A DNA stretch of 64,000 nt from Mesocentrotus franciscanus (Eukaryota; Echinodermata; Echinoidea; Camarodonta; Strongylocentrotidae), in contig CP137666.1 in the NCBI GenBank assembly GCA_037976565.1, forward strand, positions 55,856,740 to 55,920,739. Reading direction: 5' to 3'. Below, one piece after another: positions 24,080 through 36,473 of this stretch; position 1 is the stretch's first letter, and the number at the start of each line of letters is the position of its first letter. The notes below the pieces were generated by a model. That model saw only the letters and a list, made by a program, of their open reading frames with translations. It searched no databases and was not told the origin of the DNA. Both the position numbers and the translations under genes were made by a program.

Positions 24080-25110
24080 GAAGAAGGAATATAAAATGGT
24101 TTAGTTCAATGTTGGGGATTTGAAAAGATCTGATCAAAGTAGCTAGCCATTTATATTTGACAAAACTGGCTTGCATTCAAATTGATCTTTTAAATGAAAA
24201 TAAGTCAGGTGTCAGATTCATGAAGTTTTCCCTTCATTTTTCCACATGTGCACAAGTTGTAAAAATATAAAATTAAGTGTTTAACTTTGGCTTTTTGTTT
24301 TAATTCTGCTCTGTTCATAATCATAATACAACTCGCGCAAGGGAAATGCTGCTTATTTCTATGGCTGGTTGTAAAGTTTGAGTTGACCAGAAGTCAGAAC
24401 CAAAGTTTGAGAATCCCTAAATTAATATAATTAATAAAATAGGCCTAATAGTCTATATAGAGTCTAGACTATATCCAATAATCCAGCTCAGGATTCGAGT
24501 TCTTTACAATTCGATCACACCCCCTTGATACTTGTCTAAACATGCTTAAACCCTTAGAAATATACTTATAAAACATATCATTTAGTCTAGATTTATAATG
24601 AATAGCAATGACTAATGAGCAGTCGATTTATTTACATTGCTGGCGATTCGCGAGAACAAAAACTAAAAAGCTGACAAAAATATATACACATGGGACTACA
24701 TAAATTTGTGCTGTATGCGCCACACAATGGCACAGCGACACGCAAGACACCCCGCCATTCCTGACTGAAAAGCCGTAGCCATAGCAATTTCCGCGGTTTC
24801 GAATCATTTTCCGTCTACTTCCGGTAGATTTCCAAAATATAGTCCAATAATTTGGGCATATTTCTTATTCAAACATTACTTGCGTCTACATGTTTTCAAC
24901 ATCAAACAATGGACTGGTTATCAAAGTCGACGTAGGATGCAAAAATCGAAATAATATTATCAATACCAGTCAGGAACTAGCAAAATATGACACTATGTAA
25001 TGAGTAGTTAATTTCCGAGGACTAAAAACGCTCTTTTGTTTGCGATAAAAGTAGGCAAAAAATCAAACTAATTTGGGCAAATTTGGTGTCAAAGAACAGC
25101 GAAAATTTCA
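24080..25110. other. AT-rich interior of the possible transposon
   Basis: No frame of note. A 20-mer, 'ataccagtcaggaactagca', at about 24963 is also present at about 21894 in the same orientation. It begins like the terminal repeat (CCAGTCAG), so it may be a subterminal motif. Confidence 0.4.
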
Positions 25111-26049
25111 GAGATTGACTTACCCCATAATTCCGCCATGATGAATTGCACTGTAAGCCGTATGAGGGCTACGAAATGATGCTACCAAAATCCCGTGGCT
25201 GGTCTCGTGTTTTACGAGAGCGTTGTAAGCGAGCTTTTCACCGCACGAGAATCTGAATAAAAATTGCCGTACAGCCTCATTATCGCGCACGCTGCGGTCT
25301 GACTGTATCGTCCTGCGTGTCTACAACTGTTTCCGCGGATTAATGTCGTTAGTCTCCTTTTATATCTGTTAAATGTTCCGCCAAGAGCTACCGGTACTTC
25401 ATGAAAGTGAAGGCGGTCATTGTCGCTTCGCGACAGACAGCTATACTACTAATGTTCCGCCAGAACAAAATATCGCTACATATTTGGTCTTGTAGAGCAA
25501 TATTGAAACGATAAAAGAATACAAATGATATACATGATATGATATCCGATTGCAATGAATTTATACAACCGGTCATAAAACATGACTTTCCTGTCTCTGT
25601 GTCTGCCTTAACATATTTTCCACATCACTCCGGCATGTTTGTCTGAACAATAAATAAGATGCAAATCTTGGGGGACAGGACGACACATCCCCACGATATC
25701 ACATATCTCCGGGTGAATGTTTCCCCCACCCTTTAAACTGAAAATGGGCCCCTGGATAATGTTGATAGCTCTAATTTTGTTGGGGTCTCTGCATACCAAT
25801 AATTTTGAAGTTCAAACATTTTAAGTGATGTCGATCGCAATTGCACCATGACATACCGTCTAGACACCATCTTGTATTTAAAAAAATCATAATGGATTCC
25901 AGAGAAAATTTACTTGGAAAATTTGTAGTAATCAATAGTAGATTCAATTGAAACGGGAGCTTCTTGATAAATTGAAAAATATTTAAATATTAAAATACGT
26001 CCTAACCAAAGTTGTGAGATCTTATTTTATGGAAATAGCTAGTGACCAG

Positions 26050-26290
26050 CGAGTGTACTGTGGCGTAGCCATGTGGAATGATGGGCATGTGCCCCCACTG
26101 ATCGTAGACAAAAAAAAACGGAGGGGGAGAACAAGATGATGGGAAAGGGAGAACGGGAGGCATGGTAAAATGTGATTGCGTCCCTTTCCACACCCTCATC
26201 CCACTCGTTTTGTTTTTTCGAGTTCATTTACCTAGAAAAATAGCGGTGCCGCCCCATGACCCCAGTGCCCTCTCAAATATAGACACACGC
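26050..26290. repeat. Dispersed gggggc-family repeat
   Basis: It opens 'tgtggcgtagccatgtggaa' and 'catgtgcccccactg', has a purine-rich centre, and closes with 'cagtgccctctcaa' and 'cacgctaccac', so the ends are loosely inverted. A G run follows at about 26318-26328. Confidence 0.5.
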
Positions 26291-26299
26291 TACCACCTA

Positions 26300-29200
26300 A
26301 GCAATGTCTAAACCAGGGGGGGGGGGGGTTGGACTGGGACCGAAATTTGGTTTCAGAATCCTGATGTGAACGGCCCACTCAACGTAAAAGCTATAGGGCC
26401 TACATCAATTATTTACCGGCCCTCATATCACAAATCGGCCGGCTCTCAAGCCAAAAATATCGAGGAGAAAACTTCCGAAACTCCCCACGGTCAGTCCGCC
26501 CTGGGCCAAACCTTAAAAAATATTTTGCTGTAATGTGTTTTCGTTATCTCCCAGTGGAAAACGGATCGCTTCCCATTATCGGATCAGCTTGGTGATCATT
26601 CTGGATATCATTATTTCACCACGAGGTCATTCATTCGCCGCCCTTTCATGCATGACCTGGGAAACAAACTTTCCGAAATTGAAACATCCTGAATTTTCTC
26701 CGAGCGCAACGAATTTTCAGTACCGTGGACCCCATTTTGGGTCTATATCCGTTTCAAGAATTGGTCCATCCATGTGTTCATTGTCCGCCCGCGTCGTGGC
26801 TTTTTATTCAATATTCTACATACCGTTCAAACAAATTCAATTGAACTTTCAATCAAGTTTATGGATTGCTCGGTACGATTTTACTCTGTCGTACAAGATT
26901 ATGAAATGAATTCATTGTTTTATTAACGTTTTATTTAAAGTGAACTTCGAATTACGGATAATTGGTGTCAGACGTGTCAAAATAATCAAATAATTTCATA
27001 GAAAGTATATGCTTAAAATCCCACTGATATTGTCAAGTTATTTCTTTAGCTTGAGCTATGGAAAGAGTCCCTCGGGTCAACTAATCATGGAACAAATATT
27101 TTTTGGCACATACCGTGTATGTAAATTACATGAAAAGCTCATGCTATGGCGCACCTATTCTTTAAACTGATTATATCATGTAAACCCACATTAAAATAGT
27201 TAGCTGGAATAATTCCGCCTGCAAATACTGGAAATTTGTATTAAATATTCCTGGCAATCACATTCGCATTTTAGCGAGTTCTTCCATGAAGCTGTAAAAC
27301 TTTAAGGAGTAGAATAAACTTTGTATATTTTACTTTTATTCCCAATGGATAAAACTAGAAAATACATTGAAATTTACATCTTTTTAACAAGTTTTAAGTT
27401 CAGGGTTTCATATTTCTTTGAATTATTGTGGTTTCCATTAAATGTTCATATAATATGTATACATATAAGTTCTTTATCATCAAAATGCACAAAGCTTTCT
27501 TTCAATCCATGCACATTTTGGTCTGACACGTCTTGTGAATGGCACAAAAGAGATCACATTAAATTACTCTCAATTATTGCCACATGTACGTTGTTGTTAG
27601 TAATATCCGATGAACGCTAATTCTGTCTAATGTCTCCTATAATGTTTTCCAGGTAAAAACCTCGAACTTCTCAAATCGTCTGACACAGTTCTCCCCAGTT
27701 AGCACGAAGCCCTGTTATTGTTAATGAGTCACAGATTGTGGTCCAAATTGGCTGGACATAAAATTAGTTAATTGGTGAGCTTGATTGTGTTTGTTTTTAA
27801 ACAGTAGGGACTTCAATATAGAATTAGATGTGGATGTGGGTGACAGTAGTCTTAAACATGTGGGTGACAATTATTTGTTTCGAAGTTTGGAAGATGTTAG
27901 AGATGTATTTATGATGCCATCCTGGCGACAAAATACCACTGAATAAGATGAGTTGACGATGGGTTTATGATTTTAAAAAAAGGTAGGGCCAACATGCCAA
28001 TGTCGCAAAATTAGAGATCGTCAACCAAAATATTACTGAATCAAAATAGCTCAAATTCTGCTTTAGAGAAAGGAAATGACTAGGTTAAAGGAGAAGATAA
28101 ATATCAGAATGTTAATCTTTGAAGTAGGATTCGTCAAATCAGTATATACATTGTATATATTTCACATGATGAGTATCAGAAACTAGATTATTTATGTTCC
28201 ATTGGCTTAATGCAGCGTCTTCAAAATAAATTTATATCTCAAAATTTATGTCCAGTATTTATTATTTGATGACTCCTTAGTGTCTAAAATAAATCTCTTT
28301 TATCAGAAGTTCAATGTAGTAAGGAATCATAGCCTATAATGGCAAGGTTCATATCGAATAAAATTTCAGCGTGGGCGATTTTGGATGTCTATGAAAAGTT
28401 GACTGAAATTTGAAAAAAATCGCGCTCATCTTGTGATGCCAAAGTCTCCGAACCATGGCCGCAATATGTACCTCCCTAATAGCTTCTTCAGCCCCACCTG
28501 TTCATAATGTCCCAGAGCGTTAATAAATATTATCATAAACCAAATCTAATTTAAATTTTCTTGAATAAGGGCGGATGATCACGTAGTGAACATTAATGTT
28601 GCCTTCCTTTTTATACGTTTGCGAAATTTTGCGGTGAATTCTGGCACCAAATTAGTTGGAATGTCTGTAGTAATACCGTTCAAAAAGAGGCCCATGATGG
28701 GGTGCCATTTTATAAATAATTTATATATTTTATAAACGTGACTTTGGAATTTGCTGTAAATTTCCCAATAGTCCTCAAATACATATTTCATAAATATGTC
28801 ATATTGACCACAATTGTTAATGGTTAACGTATGCAATTCATATACAATGGCTGCGAAACATTGTTGAAACAAAAACCATCATTGAATGAATTGAATTATG
28901 TTTAATAATCATTTAACCGACTGTAAATGCGCATGTCCTTGGAAGCTGAACTTGGAATTATGTTAATACCAGCTATAGGCTATCATACGTACTTATGTGA
29001 ATTTATGATTTTCAACTTATTCTAACATTTTTTTATTTTGTCATGATAATAATAACAAACGAAGAAACGGGTACATCTGTCAATGTAGTCTGTGCTATAC
29101 TCTTCACTTTTTTTTGAAACATTTTTTCTTCTGAATCTGCGCATAAAACAGACTGTTTAAAACTACAATAACGCAGTAAATCCTTAGGAATCATAACATT

Positions 29201-29660
29201 TGGGGTATAAAAATCGCTTATGATGTATCCCTGCGCATACAAATCAAATATAAATTGAAATATATCTCAAAGTAGAAAAAATAAACCCGTAAATTCTGGG
29301 TTCTGGAACGTGAGAATTTTGACAGACATTGCCTCCATATCAAACACCGCTGTGTATAAAGCAGACAATAAGATAGAGACTCCATAAATGTCCTTGGCCA
29401 TAACTTTCCCGTCGCGTAGAGGCAAAGCTAGAGCATTAGCGTATAACCGGGGGTAGGGGGGGGGGGGCGGTTAGGGCGAGAGATAATTCCCCTAGAAGGG
29501 AAACTATAGAGTCTTAAATTGTAGGCACATTTCAACTAATTGTTCTCCCGTACGCAACAACGTCGAAAATTACCTTAAAAGCAACTATACTCTCTTTTGG
29601 ATAAGGTTCATAATGATTCTCGGCCTTTAAACAAGTTCCTGTAGTCAGAAAGTATAGTCT
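26300..29660. other. Intergenic, no supported gene
   Basis: Frames at 26535-26909 (+), 27321-27620 (+) and 28579-28872 (-) are open for 97-124 codons. They show no domain, signal peptide plus cleavage site, or clear splice partners. I do not call them. Confidence 0.35.
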
Positions 29661-29661
29661 T

Positions 29662-29735
29662 AATCTGTTGAGAGCCAGAAGGGCGTTAAATCTGATACTT
29701 TTACACTGACTGGACGTCGTTCTGGCTCTCCACAG
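29662..29735. repeat. Short hairpin-forming repeat
   Basis: 'gagagccagaa' at 29670-29680 pairs with 'ttctggctctc' at 29720-29730 across a 39-nt loop, with partial pairing continuing inwards (gggcgt / acgtcg). It may be a tiny MITE remnant or an RNA hairpin; there is no evidence of expression. Confidence 0.5.
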
Positions 29736-29739
29736 ACGA

Positions 29740-31235
29740 TTTGATAAGGCTTCAATCCCTCAGGAAGTGAAGGACCGTCATCATGTAGTCAAAGGATCAG
29801 AAAATACTTAAAAGATCGCAAATCAACCTAAAGATGTAGCCATGATTTCTGACAAATATTTGCCTGGGTTTTATCATCCATTTCGGGAAGTCAGGGGGAA
29901 AAAAAACCCGAGAGCGAATATTGAGAAAACGTGGTAAGGGCATGATTTCGTTATCGGTATTTTTTACGTCTCTAGGATTGAAGAAATGAAAAGAAATATA
30001 TATACTGGTATATGATTATAATATATATGTAGAGAGAGAGAGAGAGAGTAGAGCCTGTTTGAAACATGAGTGAAAGTGGTAAAAAGATGAGAATTGAATG
30101 TAATAGGGAGATGCTAAAAGAAAGGGCATAAGATTTATATTTTAAAAAAGTAAAGGGCGATGAAAATTAATGCGGTATAATGTAGAAAGATAATAGAGCC
30201 TATTAATGAAGGAAAATAATTATACGCTGTATAAATTATTTATCTCGGGCGAGAATGCGTTCAGAGTTTTTCAAAAGTCATTTTCATTTAAATGTAACTC
30301 CCCTTTTTGACCTCGCGAGAAATAAAGCTAAATTTCAGTTGCATGTAATTACATTTATATTCTCTCTTGAAATATATTTTTGGTCTTTTTTACGGCCACA
30401 CTCTGTCAAAATGCTTTAACTGGCATGTTTATGATAGTACCAAACGACGGTGTCTTATGTCACACTCAAATTTACGTTGTTGTCAGACAAAATGGCCCAG
30501 AGATATGTGGTAGATTCAATGCAGGTCAAGTGCGTGGGTCGTTTTGGGGTTCCAGTGCCATTTTAAGTACTAACTTAAATCATTCTAATGTCATGTTTTA
30601 TGATTATTGGAATCTCCTTCCAAGATTGCAACATTAAATTGAAGTTTGCTGACCCAGAGAAATCTCAAGTCTGTGATGAGAAATACGTGTACTGTGTCTG
30701 TCATTATAATTTAGGGTGGAGATATTTAACAAATCGTTTAGAGATGTATACTTGATATAGATTTCGAAGGCATTGTATGACGTGATGTTTTGTTGTTATT
30801 ATTAATTCTACAAGATAATTAAATATAAAACCAATTTATTCAACATATTTTGTGATTTAGTACAATCCTATCATATTTTGATTAATGGACGAATGTAGGC
30901 ATATTCTGTCTATCACATTAATAAAGAGATTGTGAAATTCATTTTTTTCTTCAAATTCTTTCTTGAACAAAAAAATTACAGTATGTAAGTACTCAGATAA
31001 TAATATACGATAGACTAATGGTCATGTAATGAATAAATGATAGACATACAATTATTTGGATTACCCATGTAAAGTACTTCATACTCCCATCACTCAATCA
31101 AATTAAAGCCATTGGGGTGTTTACTTTACACTTGTTAGACCAAGGAGATTCGAGGCTCACCTTGTATCTCCTGGGTTAGACCAAACTACAAAGTCTGGAC
31201 CCGGCCACTCCAGTTCTTTCTATGATTATCTACGG
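29740..31235. other. AT-rich intergenic sequence
   Basis: It contains a short GA run at about 30031-30048 after a TA-rich stretch. The frame at 30380-30637 is not recognised. Confidence 0.35.
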
Positions 31236-31239
31236 ATAT

Positions 31240-31407
31240 GACAGTAATAGATCCAGTGGCAGACACAGGAATTTATTTGAAGAAGGGGGGGGCACGATTC
31301 CGAGAAAAAAAATCTGACAAGCAAAATAAAAGAAAGAAAAAAAATATATCACATTTCCAGGTGACTATGGGATTTCAAACTGAAAAGGAGGCACATAATA
31401 TTTATTG

Positions 31408-31481
<74 letters not shown>

Positions 31482-31605
31482 TTGTTGTTAATTAATTATA
31501 ATAATAATTATTATTATTATATATTTTTCTTAAGCAGTTACGTTATAAAAGAGGGGCACCGGCCGGTTGTACGCGTCCCTGCATCCACCAGTGATAGATC
31601 TGTAG
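31240..31605. repeat. gggggc-family repeat with an internal (TA)n expansion
   Basis: The left end 'tagatccagtggcagacaca' and the right end, complement of 'gatgcagggacgcgt...gtgatagatct', are loosely inverted. The interior includes 'gaagggggggg', a purine-rich segment and 66 bp of TA at 31413-31478. Confidence 0.5.
31413..31478. repeat. (TA)n microsatellite
   Basis: About 33 uninterrupted TA units. Confidence 0.95.
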
Positions 31606-31662
31606 TATTATTATGGGATCGACCAGTCGGAAAGAAACAATTACTTTGATCTCAAATTAGCC

Positions 31663-31744
31663 ATGTCTGTCATTAACCATGATGATTTCAAAGCCAGCGC
31701 CATGACAAAAACGAAAATAAAAGATCAGGCTCGTGTTTCAACAG
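31663..31744 (+). CDS. Possible short first coding exon, unrecognised
   Basis: It starts with ATG after 'aattagcc', where the AG could be a splice acceptor. It encodes 27 codons (MSVINHDDFKASAMTKTKIK and on) and ends at a good donor, ACAG|GTAAGG. The sequence is hydrophilic and Lys-rich, with no signal peptide. No family is recognised and no next exon in phase 1 was found. A codon-like stretch with a GTAAGA donor at about 32890-32967 (FLDETGTVITTVNDEGKVF) does not join in frame. Confidence 0.2.
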
Positions 31745-31759
31745 GTAAGGAAACAATGT

Positions 31760-34020
31760 TTCCCATGTGGGTCTGGAATCCCTCTTGTATACCAATACCA
31801 TGATTAACCCTCTTCCGCTATGCATCCCTTTCTCATCTTAATATAAAGCGCATCATGCAGTGGTGGAGAGGGGCACAACCAGCTCTTGCCCCCTTTCGAA
31901 ACTCAATGGACATACCTTGATTATACAAAAAATGCCCCCTTTATTGTTTATTTTTTCGGTAATGTGCCCCCTTCTTTTAAAACGAAATCCTGTATCTTCG
32001 TCTGGTGTCTTGGACCACACCCCTTAAAATGCCCTATCACTTATTTCCATTTTGGGGGTCTAAGATTCAATATGTGTTTGGCTTGCAGGGGATATTTTAG
32101 ATTCCAATATTCAATATTAACAGACTCTCCTACTGCATATTTCCTATGAGGAAAAACAATGGAGTGTGAAAACGTATATCCACTGCTACAGAATTGAAAA
32201 AGAAACTATTTCTAGCAGTAAGCTTAAAATAATTGAGTCAATCAATGTACACATGGTATATACTCTTCAAATTAAAGATTTTGTTGCCCTTAACTTCACC
32301 CCCCCCCCCAATGGCCTTCAAACTTATTATCACATTTCCGTCAATGAACTTACAAAGTTCCTCAGTTCCTCGGAAATGAAACTAGAGGATGTGGTTTAAT
32401 GATTTGAGAAAGTACATTGTACTCTAGAAAGGCTATTTATATTGCCATGTATATAGGTCCTTCTGTTTTGAAAATCACATTGAAAGCATCAGCCATGCAA
32501 TCTAATTTCCATTCATGTATGCACACACATGTATCATTATAACCTTAAGGTATTGGAAATGTCACCAATACTTTACAAAAGAGAATATCAATTATATGTT
32601 ATCAGAGCATGACTAGGCCAATAGCACATATCAAAATACACGATAAAAGTTTTAACAAATTATTTGAAGGAAAGCAAACCAGAGCTTCTATTGATAAAAT
32701 CGCGATTTTCTCTTACATTGACATGAATTCAGTTGTTTATTTTGAGACTTTTTGAGACTTTTCTTGTGTAATGAGAGGGTGGTTTAATTTGTATTCATAA
32801 TTTTGTAAGCTCGAGTCTCCAATCTCATTACCAAAATTCATCGCCCTCTCCCTCCCTCGACTAGTCACTTTCTATATTGTCAGTAGCGATACGAGTCATT
32901 TCTTGATGAGACAGGAACTGTTATCACAACTGTTAATGACGAAGGCAAAGTGTTCTCAGAAAAAGGGGTAAGAAGACTTTTCTCCAACGATTACAAAATC
33001 CTGATCAATGCAGATTTGTCTGCTTAACATTCTCTCAAAGCAAACTGTGATGAAAAGTGATACTTCTCTATCGAGAAGTCCAGTAATAAGTTTTGTTAAA
33101 TAATGCATTTGGGCCTTGTGTTTATCATGTAGAGAAAAGGGGCACTTTCAAGAGTAAGAATGCCTTTAACTCATTCAGAAGATGAGAGTCGTTGGTTAGT
33201 ACTGTTGTACGAGGTTTGGAGGATAACCTCTTTGGAAGAATAAACACATTAAAAGTTCTCTGTTCTTTTTACCACGACCCATTGTGAAATGATATTGATA
33301 TTGTATAATTGCATATGATTTGTCTTTGTCTAAAACACAAATACATAGCAGAATTAGGTTTGACGACACCCCAATGGACAAACTTGTCATCGAAGTGAAC
33401 TTAGACAGAATTCTACCACATCTCCGCCTCAAGATGCTTAAAGATACTACATTAGTCATGATCCCCCATCGGGCTTAATCGCGATAGGGTACCAGTCTAG
33501 ACACAAAACGTGACGAAGTTGTTATTTCAGCTGCGCATGAATGTTTTGTTATTTTAACATTAAACTGGATCGAATCTCGTGAAAGAAAAAAATAAAGAAA
33601 AGTACATGTGCTTCTGGCACCCAAAGGACACGATATTCCCCAAGACGTGACCTAATTGAGTGTTTAGTGAGTGAATTTGTCAACCTGGGGAAAGAGATTG
33701 TTTGTTTCAAATTTGAAATGGAATTTCAGACTTTCTAGTCTTTCAACCAGATAACATGCATTACTCAACTGTTGTTGAGCGTCGTTTAAACAAAGACAAT
33801 GCAACCTATTACGAAATTACATGATAAATGTTTGTTAATCAAGTTTTAACACGAGCAATGAGAGGTTTGAAATAATTATGCACATTTTAGAGACAAAATG
33901 CACTCTTTTATCAAAGACACAGAGCTGATATTTTTTTCTATTAATGGTCGATTGTATTTGTAAAAAAGTCCATCAAGGTAAAACAACTTTACTTCTATGT
34001 GGGACTTTTTCGGCTGTTCG
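31760..34020. other. Intergenic, no supported gene
   Basis: 31855-32100 has C-rich phrases (gcccccttt) of the gggggc-repeat style. The rest is AT-rich. The possible exon near 32890-32967 is discussed in the findings. Confidence 0.35.
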
Positions 34021-34836
34021 TAAAGCCCACTGCACACTATATACGATCCGCCTATACGATCCGATTTTCGAAGAAATGACACTTGAATAATTATTATGGA
34101 AATCTTAACAAACATCAACTTCCTAATTTAGGTTCTAAATAATTATAAGAATACTAACAACCGGAATTTTTGTGTAATTTAGCCTTCTAGTCGGAATTAA
34201 AGCCAAATCAGCTTCAATCGTAAACAGTCTCACTACCAGTTTGACGTCACGACGATTCTGAACCGATTTGGCTTTTCCTCTGTCAAAGAAATGTGAAATC
34301 CCTTAGAATTTATATTTGGTAATCATATGACCATTGAGATCCTCGATCATTAAGGTTTTAGGCCAAATAACAAAAAAAAACGTGTTTCTCGTCCGGACAT
34401 TTAAAAAAAGGAGGAGGCAGGGCATTACTATTTACTATTTTGCAATTTTTTGCAATTTTTTGCAATTTTTTCCATGATGGCTGCCATGCTAATAATAGCT
34501 GGCCAAGCCTATTTATTCACAGATATTGTGCTATGTGAGTATACTGATGCAATGTATGACAAAACAAATGATTTGTATCACTTTAGAAGCTATTTAAATG
34601 TTAAATGTATAATTACAGGCTCTTTTTTTTGTGCTTTCTGTTGCTTTTTTTCTTCTGAATAGTAAATAGTTTTTGAAAAAGGAGGCGGCGGCCAAAAAGG
34701 AGGCGGGTGGGGACGAGAAACACTTCACTTTTGTTATTTGGCCTTAGGCCTACATGTTCGAATGTTTATATCAAATGCAATTGCAAATTATTTCAAAATC
34801 GGATCGTACTCAGATTTTAGTGTGCTCCTGGCCTAA
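34021..34836. mobile_element. MITE (outer of a nested pair)
   Basis: The left end carries 'tgcacacta' followed by 'tacgatccgattttcgaa'. The right end, complemented, reads 'gagcacactaaaatctgag' followed by 'tacgatccgattttgaaa', giving a terminal inverted repeat of about 45 bp with a small indel. No protein is encoded. A second element sits inside it. Confidence 0.6.
34360..34744. mobile_element. MITE nested inside the 34021-34836 element
   Basis: The left 'aggccaaataaca' plus 'gtgtttctcgtcc' matches the complemented right end, 'aggccaaataaca' plus 'gtgtttctcgtcc'. Further inwards both ends carry 'aaaggagg'-type purine blocks, arranged as inverted repeats. The left half has three copies of 'tgcaattttt'. 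There is no transposase. Confidence 0.6.
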
Positions 34837-35192
34837 CTATCTAGTTTAATGTCACGCAAGACGCAAGCTGCGGTATTGGTTCTGAATAAAATAACATCAT
34901 GCATGTATATAAACTGCAATGAACTACTGGTGTGCATATTCATTTGCCTTGTATTTTACCAATAAGCTAAAACACAGTTGTACCAACATGTGGTATAGGG
35001 TACATGGTACCAATATTCAATCGTACAAATCGTGTTTGATGTTCCAGATTCAATCGCAACACACTTTCAATATTAACATTTTGATTAAGCAGAGTTAACA
35101 CAACTTTTATTACATAAATGTTAATCAACCGTTGTATCTTTTTCTTATAGAATAAATACTTTGGAGGAGCCACCATCGAGACCACATCACCA

Positions 35193-35520
35193 ATGATGGG
35201 GCGTATCACCATAGCAACAACGTTCCTCTTCCTCATCATCACTACATCCTCTGTGCTAGCACGCCCTCACATCCGACCCCGTATCACCTTAGCCGATCTT
35301 GGCGAGGATGGCGCTATACCACAAGACAACGTTGCCGATATTGACAAACCTGTCGATGAAATACCCCAAGATGTTCGTTTCGAAGTCGTAGATCTGCCGT
35401 CACATTTCGAAACGTATGATAAGAACAGCGATGGGAAGGTCAGTCTTCTGGAGCTGACCATCGTGACAGGAACCAAAGAGATAGACGCTATGGGACCTTT
35501 CCAAGCAGCAGATACAAACA
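35193..35520 (+). CDS. Secreted EF-hand protein, coding exon 1
   Basis: This exon encodes residues 1-109 and the first base of codon 110. Residues 1-23 are a signal peptide (basic start MMGR, hydrophobic FLFLII, cleavage likely after SSVLA), so the product should enter the secretory pathway. Residues 30-70 are acidic. A full EF-hand loop, DKNSDGKVSLLE, is at 76-87 with all calcium ligands and Gly at position 6. The second loop starts at residue 107 (DTN) and is completed by exon 2. The splice acceptor TTTTTCTTATAG at 35139-35150 puts the exon start at 35151, with 42 nt of 5' UTR and an unseen upstream non-coding exon. Two in-frame ATGs (35193, 35196) are adjacent and the first is used here. 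The donor is GTGAGT at 35521. The role is probably calcium binding outside the cell or in the secretory route; the family is not identified. Confidence 0.85.
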
Positions 35521-35756
35521 GTGAGTTTAACATTAAAATTGGAGCCATTGGAGCTAGATATTTACAACCAGTGGCGTACCTATAAGGGAGGGGGCAGGCG
35601 GGGGGGAGGGTGGTAGGGGTTACGACACATGCTCCTGCGACAATTGCTCCGCGGTAATTTCTGGCACTTACTGAATTCCTAACTTCAACCTTGAACCCAA
35701 CTCTGAGTCTGACTTTAACCCTATCACTCACCCTAACGGTTACGTCATTGCTAATG

Positions 35757-35890
35757 GCGAAATATTTTTTCCAAACAGGTTTGCCAATACTAATACTTCC
35801 GGTCATCTGATTGGCTGATATGTTACGTCAGCCAATCAGATGACCGGAAATATTAGTATTGGCAAACCTGTTTGGGAAAAAATATTTCGC
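35757..35890. mobile_element. Near-perfect hairpin (62-bp arms) in the EF-hand gene intron
   Basis: The arms at 35757-35818 and 35829-35890 are reverse complements with one substitution and one single-base indel. They are separated by a 10-base loop (tatgttacg region). The arm contains 'cagccaatcagatgaccgg' and ends 'aaatatttcgc'. It lies in the sense-strand intron, so the pre-mRNA would fold into a long double strand. It is most likely a young foldback MITE. Confidence 0.8.
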
Positions 35891-36473
35891 GTCTCCCCCA
35901 TCGGATAGTTATGTGAAAGAGAGTAAGAGAAAGACATGGAGATGGAGAAAGGGAATATGAAAAGAAGATGACACGTGACGCCATTAACCCAATGGCTGGA
36001 CCCATGCCATGCCACAGGTTAAATCATGTTTGTAATCCAGTAATCCAAGTAGGATTTCAAACAGCCCGTTAGGTCTCCTATACTCAAAAGAGTGATGATA
36101 TATGCATAATATAGACTACACTCTAGAAAATATTATTGCTAATATAAACCAAAAAAAATATGGTTTAGTTGACAAAACACGTAATCCTAAGATCAGTTTA
36201 TATAGGAATAATTAATGAGAGAAGAGAGGTTAAATCAGTACGTTATTTAGTTTATCCCACTCACCAATCAATACGAAAAATCAAACTTTCGTTTTGCTAA
36301 TTTCTGTCCGAAACTCATTTGTAAAGAAGGCCTGCAAATATCTTTAGAAAGGTAAATCAACTGAATTTTGAGTGGTCAATTTTGGCCAACCTACGATAAA
36401 ACCATAACCCTTTCGATTAAATAATAAAGTGATGGGGCGGAACGAGTGTCAGTTCCATCCCCAGTTTGCAGCC

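Larger units (their letters stand above)
21507..25305. mobile_element. Possible 3.8-kb DNA transposon with 16-bp TIRs
   Basis: CAGTCAGACCGCAGCG at 21507-21522 has a perfect inverted copy ending at 25305. The tetranucleotide TATC flanks both sides (21503-21506 and 25306-25309), as a 4-bp target duplication would. Similarity continues loosely inwards. The interior holds CAT-type microsatellites, an AT run and an SGNH-hydrolase fragment on the - strand, but no transposase I can recognise. Near the right end, on the - strand, an ATG (25139) is followed by 16 coding bases and a strong GTAAGT donor, which could be a first exon. Academ and Sola1 elements make target duplications of this size, but the superfamily is not assigned. 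Chance pairing of two unrelated elements is possible. Confidence 0.45.

Noticed and set aside
28579..28872. 97-codon - strand frame rich in aromatic residues
   Set aside because: No recognised family and no supporting splice or polyadenylation context.
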